Origin: a virus
Virus record (IMG/VR): IMGVR_UViG_3300044301_002174
Coordinates: 1-24,107 of that record
Length of the DNA stretch: 24,107 nucleotides
Direction: 5' to 3' (one strand)
Both the position numbers and the translations under genes were made by a program. This document shows, one piece after another, positions 19,921-24,107 of this stretch. The stretch's first letter is position 1. Each line of letters opens with the position of its first letter. A model generated the notes under the pieces. That model made no database searches. It saw only the letters and a program-made list of their open reading frames with translations, and was not told where the DNA came from.

Positions 19921-22515
19921 GTGGCATCTGAATATAGCGTAAATATAAGACTGAATACAGCACAGGTAAGAAAAGACCTTAAAGATATAAAAACCGATAT
20001 AGATAAACTCGGCAAAGTAAATTTAGGAACTAATAGAAGAACACAAAGAACAGAAGCAACCATAACAAAAAGCAAAGAAGCTCAAAAAGCTGCGATGGTT
20101 GAGACTAGACGTATAGGCGATCTAGTACAAAAGGCTTCAGACCAAGGATTAAAGATAGATAAAGCTAGAAGAGCAATAAATAGAGCAGCATTAGCAGATG
20201 GCAGAGGAGAGTTTAAGGTAGCAAAAGCTCAACAAAAGGTAGCTCTCGAAGAGCTTAAAATTCAACGAGCTATAACAAAAGAAAAAGCACAGCAAGCAAG
20301 ACTAACTGGTAAGTCTATGGCTGGTGGACCATTTGTTAGCACAGGCATAGCATCTTCAAGATTCGGAAGTGTTGGACAGGTAGGATCTCCGAGATTTATT
20401 GCAAGCAGAGCAGGAATGATGCAAGGTCCAGCCGATCCACCTTATGCACCAGGAATGTATGGTTCATCGCCTATAGGTGGATCAAGATTTATGTTTGGTT
20501 CTCCAGCCCAAGTAGCTTTTGCTGGAAGCGGAATGGGTCGTTCGCCTGTAGGCGGTAGATCAGATTTAGTAGGTTCTCCAGCAAATTTACTAAGCATAGG
20601 TAAGCAAAACACAATGCCTGTAAAGGGTTTTGAGTCTTTAGTCGGATCTCCTGCATACTACGAAGCACAGAATAAAGAGATGTTAAGGGTAGCTAAACAA
20701 AATGCGGTTCCTGTAAAAGGCTTTAAACATTTAGTAGGTTCTCCCGAATACTACAAGAATCAAACAAAAGAAGTTAAAAAACTTTTAAGAGGAGCACCTA
20801 CAGGATTTACAGCAGCACAATTTGGGCCTCAAGCACCTCCAATGAATATAGGGGCTAGGGAAGATTTAAACTACCGAGGTAAAACATTACTAAAAGGTCC
20901 AGCAGGATCATCTATGTTTAGAAGAGGTAATTTAGGTAGATTATTACAAGCAAACAGAGGACCAGCATTACAGAGTGCTGCAATAAGTGGTGCGTTTCCT
21001 CTGTTATTTGGTCAAGGTCCATTAGCTGCTGCTGGTGGTGCACTTGGCGGTGGACTTGGTGGTGCATTTGGCGGTCAGATGGGAGGTTTTGCAGGAGGTT
21101 TAATCGGAACGGCTGTAGTATCTGGCATAACGAGTTTCGCTAACTCAATTACAGAATTAGGAAAATCAATAGAAACATTAGATGGTCAATTTAACCTATT
21201 AACTCAAAAATCTTTATTTAGCAGTAAAGAAGCGGAAAACAGAGCAAAAGTATTACAAGCATTAGGAGAAAGAGAAAAACTAGCCACTTTATTATCTAAA
21301 GAATTAACAACAGTTTTAGGAGAAGGAGGAGCTAAAAAATTAAGAGAAGCAGGAGAAGCTGCTAAAGAATTAGATAAAACATTTGCAGAACTAACAATAA
21401 ATCTACAGTTACTATTAGTTGGACCACTTACTAAGTTTTTAAAAATAGTAAATGATACTTTAGATCCAGGAATGAAGGTATCTTTGGGAGAAGGTAAGGG
21501 AGATGTAATATTTGGAGGTAAAGAAGAACAATTTATTAAAGATTTTAAAGGGGTGCTTGAACTATTTAGTCAAGGTCAACTAGATAGAATATTTAAAGCT
21601 GCTGCTGATTTACAAATAAATCCTGCTGATATGAAGGCTAGGTCAGTTCTCCAAGCCGAAGGTCTTGGTGGTTTATCAGATCCAGAGTTACAAGCAATAC
21701 GAAAATTTAGTCTTGGAAAACAAGTAAATCCTCAGTCAAAATTCTTTGGTGGTGATGGTTTAAATCCTGATCCAGCAAACAACATAGTTGAAATAGATAT
21801 TAAAAGAGTTACTGCTGCTCAGAAAAAAGTAAAAGCTATGGAAAAAGAAATAGAATTTGCAAAGTTAGTAACTGAAGAAGGCTTAAAAGAAGCAGATATA
21901 CAAAGACAAATACAATCCATAACTGAAAACTTAAACGAGGAAGAACTAAAACTTCTCGATACACAAGGATTAAGTGTAAGAGCTTTAGTAGAAAAGAACA
22001 ATCAGGCTAAACAGTTAGTAGAAAATGCAAGAATGATTGAACAATCATTTAAGAGTTTGACTCAAAATATAAGTACAGATTTAGCACAGGGAATACAGGG
22101 ATTAATCCGTGGAACGTCAACTCTAAATGATGTACTCAATAATGTATTGAACAAAATGATAGACGCTGCATTTAACATGGCTTTCTTCGGTAACGCAGGA
22201 GGAACTTTAACCAAGGGATTAGGTTTATTTGGTGATTTGTTTGGTGGGTTACTTGCTAGTGGCGGTCCAGCAAAAGCAGGAAAATCTTACATTGTTGGAG
22301 AAAAAGGCCCAGAACTATTTACTCCAGGTGTAAGTGGAATGGTATCTCCTAATAGTGCACTCGGAGGATCAACAAACGTAGTTGTAAACGTAGATGCTTC
22401 TGGTTCTTCTGTTGAAGGAGATGAAGAGAATGGCAGAGAACTTGGTCGTATGATTTCAGTTGCTATACAATCAGAATTAATTAAGCAGAAAAGACCAGGA
22501 GGATTATTAACATAA
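19921..22515 (+). CDS. Tape measure protein, 864 aa (GTG start)
   Basis: Tape measures set siphovirus tail length and are ejected ahead of DNA. Residues 1-110 form a helical coiled coil (VNIRLNTAQVRKDLKDIKTD). Residues 130-300 are a Gly/Pro/Ser-rich linker with repeated (V/F)GSP motifs, including two close copies 31 residues apart (KQNTMPVKGFESLVGSPAYY and KQNAVPVKGFKHLVGSPEYY). Residues 355-410 are hydrophobic and Gly-rich, suited to membrane insertion. A helical middle and a C-terminal SYIVGEKGPELFTPG motif, typical of lambda-type tape measures, complete it. At roughly 0.15 nm per residue it would imply a tail near 130 nm. Start is GTG 19921, following the chaperone extension by 32 nt. Confidence 0.92.
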   Translation: MASEYSVNIRLNTAQVRKDLKDIKTDIDKLGKVNLGTNRRTQRTEATITKSKEAQKAAMVETRRIGDLVQKASDQGLKIDKARRAINRAALADGRGEFKVAKAQQKVALEELKIQRAITKEKAQQARLTGKSMAGGPFVSTGIASSRFGSVGQVGSPRFIASRAGMMQGPADPPYAPGMYGSSPIGGSRFMFGSPAQVAFAGSGMGRSPVGGRSDLVGSPANLLSIGKQNTMPVKGFESLVGSPAYYEAQNKEMLRVAKQNAVPVKGFKHLVGSPEYYKNQTKEVKKLLRGAPTGFTAAQFGPQAPPMNIGAREDLNYRGKTLLKGPAGSSMFRRGNLGRLLQANRGPALQSAAISGAFPLLFGQGPLAAAGGALGGGLGGAFGGQMGGFAGGLIGTAVVSGITSFANSITELGKSIETLDGQFNLLTQKSLFSSKEAENRAKVLQALGEREKLATLLSKELTTVLGEGGAKKLREAGEAAKELDKTFAELTINLQLLLVGPLTKFLKIVNDTLDPGMKVSLGEGKGDVIFGGKEEQFIKDFKGVLELFSQGQLDRIFKAAADLQINPADMKARSVLQAEGLGGLSDPELQAIRKFSLGKQVNPQSKFFGGDGLNPDPANNIVEIDIKRVTAAQKKVKAMEKEIEFAKLVTEEGLKEADIQRQIQSITENLNEEELKLLDTQGLSVRALVEKNNQAKQLVENARMIEQSFKSLTQNISTDLAQGIQGLIRGTSTLNDVLNNVLNKMIDAAFNMAFFGNAGGTLTKGLGLFGDLFGGLLASGGPAKAGKSYIVGEKGPELFTPGVSGMVSPNSALGGSTNVVVNVDASGSSVEGDEENGRELGRMISVAIQSELIKQKRPGGLLT

Positions 22516-22862
22516 TGGCTACATTTCCTTCAATAAAACCTACATACGGACAACAAAAAAGATCCGCACCTAATACTCGTACCATTTCTTTCGCTGATGG
22601 TTTTGAACACAGAATATTATTTGGGTTGGCTGAACATCAGAATCCAAAAGTTTATAATTTTACTTTTAACGTATCAGAAACAGACGCAGATACTATAGAA
22701 ACCTTCCTCGATGCCCGTGCAAATGATAGTGCCAGCTTTGATTTTGAAGCACCTGGACAAACTGCTGCACAAAAATTTGTTTGCCAAACTTGGAATAAAT
22801 CTATACCTTATAACAATAGAGCTACAATACAGGCAACATTTAGAGAAGTATTTGAACCATGA
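22515..22862 (+). CDS. Minor tail protein, lambda gpM-like, 115 aa
   Basis: Resembles the phage minor tail protein M family. It opens MATFPSIKPTYGQQKRSAPN, followed by TRTISFADGFEHRILFGL and a region with ETFLDARANDSASFDFEAPG; the sequence ends TFREVFEP. The pattern PSYGxxxxxxPxxRxxxFGDGYxQR...F..R.G..SFxW..P matches the family. gpM joins the tail tip complex to the distal tube. It overlaps the tape measure stop by one base (TAATG) and the next gene by 4 nt (ATGA), as expected for tail tip genes M-L-K. Confidence 0.84.
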   Translation: MATFPSIKPTYGQQKRSAPNTRTISFADGFEHRILFGLAEHQNPKVYNFTFNVSETDADTIETFLDARANDSASFDFEAPGQTAAQKFVCQTWNKSIPYNNRATIQATFREVFEP

Positions 22863-23437
22863 GTACTGCTCCTATTATTACTGATCTACAAAAGATCAAT
22901 CCTTCAGCAATAATTGAATTATTTACATTAACAACCGATGCAACCTTGCATGGCTCTGCTCAGACTTATAGATTCCATAACGGAACAAATTTAAATGCTA
23001 ACGGAGATATTATTTGGGCTGGTAATCAATATTTAAAGATGCCAATACAGGCAGAAGGTTTTGCTTTTCAAAAAGGACAACTTCCCAGACCTACTTTGAC
23101 TATTAGTAATGCTCTTGGAACTATTACAGCTATCTTGTTAAATGTTAATCAGGTAACAACAGGAAATGATTTAACGGGAGCTACTGTTACAAGAATAAGA
23201 ACACTAGCAAGATATATTGACGCTGTTAATTTTCCAGGTAGTACAAATCCACTTGGAACACCAGATCCTACAGCAGAGTTTCCACAGGAAATATATAAGA
23301 TTGATAGAAAATCATCAGAAAATAGAGAGGTAGTTCAATTTGAATTAGCAGCAGTATTTGATCTTGCTGGTATTCGTGCTCCTAAAAGACAATGTACCAG
23401 AACTGAATTTCCTTCGATTGGTACGTTTATAGCATGA
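22859..23437 (+). CDS. Minor tail protein, lambda gpL-like, 192 aa
   Basis: The LQKINPSAIIELFTLTTD opening, RFHNGTN, IIWAGNQYLKMPIQAEGFAF, GQLPRPTLTISNALGTIT and GATVTRIRTLARYID match the gpL tail tip family. In lambda gpL, a C-terminal domain of about 50 residues carries four Cys that bind an iron-sulfur cluster. This protein stops shortly after APKRQC, keeping a single Cys, so it appears to lack the cluster domain. The short reading is not due to an early stop within a visible extension: the next gene starts at the stop (ATGA overlap). It is the middle gene of the M-L-K set. Confidence 0.84.
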   Translation: MSTAPIITDLQKINPSAIIELFTLTTDATLHGSAQTYRFHNGTNLNANGDIIWAGNQYLKMPIQAEGFAFQKGQLPRPTLTISNALGTITAILLNVNQVTTGNDLTGATVTRIRTLARYIDAVNFPGSTNPLGTPDPTAEFPQEIYKIDRKSSENREVVQFELAAVFDLAGIRAPKRQCTRTEFPSIGTFIA

Positions 23438-24107
23438 ATTGGAAAGAAGAGGCACTTGTTCATGCGAAAGACCAAGATCCTAAAGAATGTGTTGGGCTTT
23501 TATTAAATATTAGAGGAAAAGAAAGATATTTTCCTTGTCATAATTTATCAATGACTGCACATCAATGCTTTATTTTAGATCCAGAAGATTATGTAAAGGG
23601 TAGTAATTTAGGAGAAATTACAGCTATTATTCATAGTCATCCTTCTACACCTCCAACCGCTAGTCAAGCAGATCAGATTAGTTGTGAACAAAGTAATCTT
23701 CCGTGGCATATTGTTAATCCAAAAACAGAACAATGGGGATATTGCGAACCTTGTGGATATAATCCACCTTTACTTGGTAGACCCTGGGTTTGGGGTGTTA
23801 CTGATTGTTGGAGTTTAGCAAGAGATTGGTATAAAGAAGAAAAGGGGATTGAACTTAAAGATTGGGATAGACCTATAACACCAGAAGAGTTTGTTGATAA
23901 TCCATTATTTGAAAGTTGTGCTTGGAGAACTGGATTTAGACAGTTAAGACCAGAAGAAAAATTAATGAATGGAGATGCTTTATTAATGTCTATTGGATCT
24001 ACTGGTTTAAATCATGTAGCTATTTTTTTAGATGGAGATGTTTTACATCATTTAACCGATAGACTATCTTGTAGAGAGCCTTATTCTCAATGGTTGTTAA
24101 AATGTAC
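23434..24107 (+). CDS. Tail tip peptidase, lambda gpK-like (JAB/MPN + NlpC/P60), partial
   Basis: Runs off the right edge with 224 codons visible. Residues 1-100 hold a JAB1/MPN metalloprotease motif: ECVGLL supplies the early Glu and IIHSHPSTPPTASQAD gives HxH, ten residues, then D. Residues 110-224 hold an NlpC/P60 domain with the catalytic Cys in GVTDCWSLARDWY and the His in GLNHVAIFLDG, followed by LHH. Lambda gpK has the same two-domain order and is thought to cut peptidoglycan cross-links during DNA entry or tail tip assembly. The start ATG 23434 overlaps the gpL stop (ATGA). All expected catalytic residues present in the visible part are intact. Confidence 0.9.
   Translation, partial: MNWKEEALVHAKDQDPKECVGLLLNIRGKERYFPCHNLSMTAHQCFILDPEDYVKGSNLGEITAIIHSHPSTPPTASQADQISCEQSNLPWHIVNPKTEQWGYCEPCGYNPPLLGRPWVWGVTDCWSLARDWYKEEKGIELKDWDRPITPEEFVDNPLFESCAWRTGFRQLRPEEKLMNGDALLMSIGSTGLNHVAIFLDGDVLHHLTDRLSCREPYSQWLLKC

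Noticed and set aside
1-24107. Prophage or lysogeny signs (integrase, att sites, CI-like repressor)
   Set aside because: No integrase, tRNA-overlapping att core or classical repressor was found; only a 45 aa ribbon-helix-helix protein. The window may simply not include them.
1-24107. Cyanobacterial HIP1 (GCGATCGC) sites
   Set aside because: None seen; TGGATCG is a different, asymmetric word.

Overview
The window is part of the genome of a tailed double-stranded DNA phage with a siphovirus (lambda/HK97-type) plan. It is AT-rich, densely packed and full of short overlapping genes. No integrase, tRNA, rRNA, transposase or CRISPR array was seen. Sigma70-like promoters (TTGACA/TTTACA, 17 bp, TACAAT) and the combination of a DUF4055 portal with DUF5872- and DUF6321-like small proteins fit a marine phage, possibly of picocyanobacteria. 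That host is an inference from family memory, not something the sequence proves. The window cuts a gene at each end: a probable DNA polymerase at the left and the tail-tip peptidase at the right.

Region 1 (1-5.2 kb) is replication. Leftward are a primase-helicase and, beyond a strong promoter at 971-998, a short operon (145 aa protein, ribbon-helix-helix protein, 83 aa protein, start of a probable family A DNA polymerase). Rightward are a probable single-stranded-DNA-binding protein and a RecB/Cas4-type PD-(D/E)XK nuclease. The two directions diverge from interdigitated promoters at 3588-3627. Between the SSB-like gene and the nuclease lies a structured element, 4279-4375, closed by a 9-bp stem and followed by a U-tract.

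Region 2 (5.2-10.3 kb) is accessory or early. A leftward train of seven small overlapping genes (6859 to 5235) faces a rightward set led by a DUF932 gene. Between them, 6897-7050 holds seven direct CATTCAT copies and three AATTCTCA copies, a candidate origin or operator. The rightward genes are punctuated by clear intrinsic terminators (8855, 9339, 10208) and a strong promoter (8984).

Region 3 (10.3-24.1 kb) is packaging and morphogenesis, all rightward except the small terminase. The order is TerS (leftward), TerL, five small genes, tail tube, two small basic genes, portal, HeH/SAP-like protein, scaffold, major capsid protein, terminator plus promoter, head-tail connector, head closure, tail terminator and completion proteins, tail chaperones G and G-T (programmed frameshift), tape measure, gpM, gpL and a gpK-like JAB + NlpC/P60 peptidase.

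The least expected signals are two short DNA words that ignore gene orientation. TGGATCG occurs 15 times on the + strand and twice on the other. CATTCAT occurs 15 times on the + strand, all between 3.5 and 8.8 kb, and once on the other. They look like strand-polar DNA signals (Chi-like, replication-priming or origin-linked) and are the best candidates for something undescribed here. All counts were made by eye.
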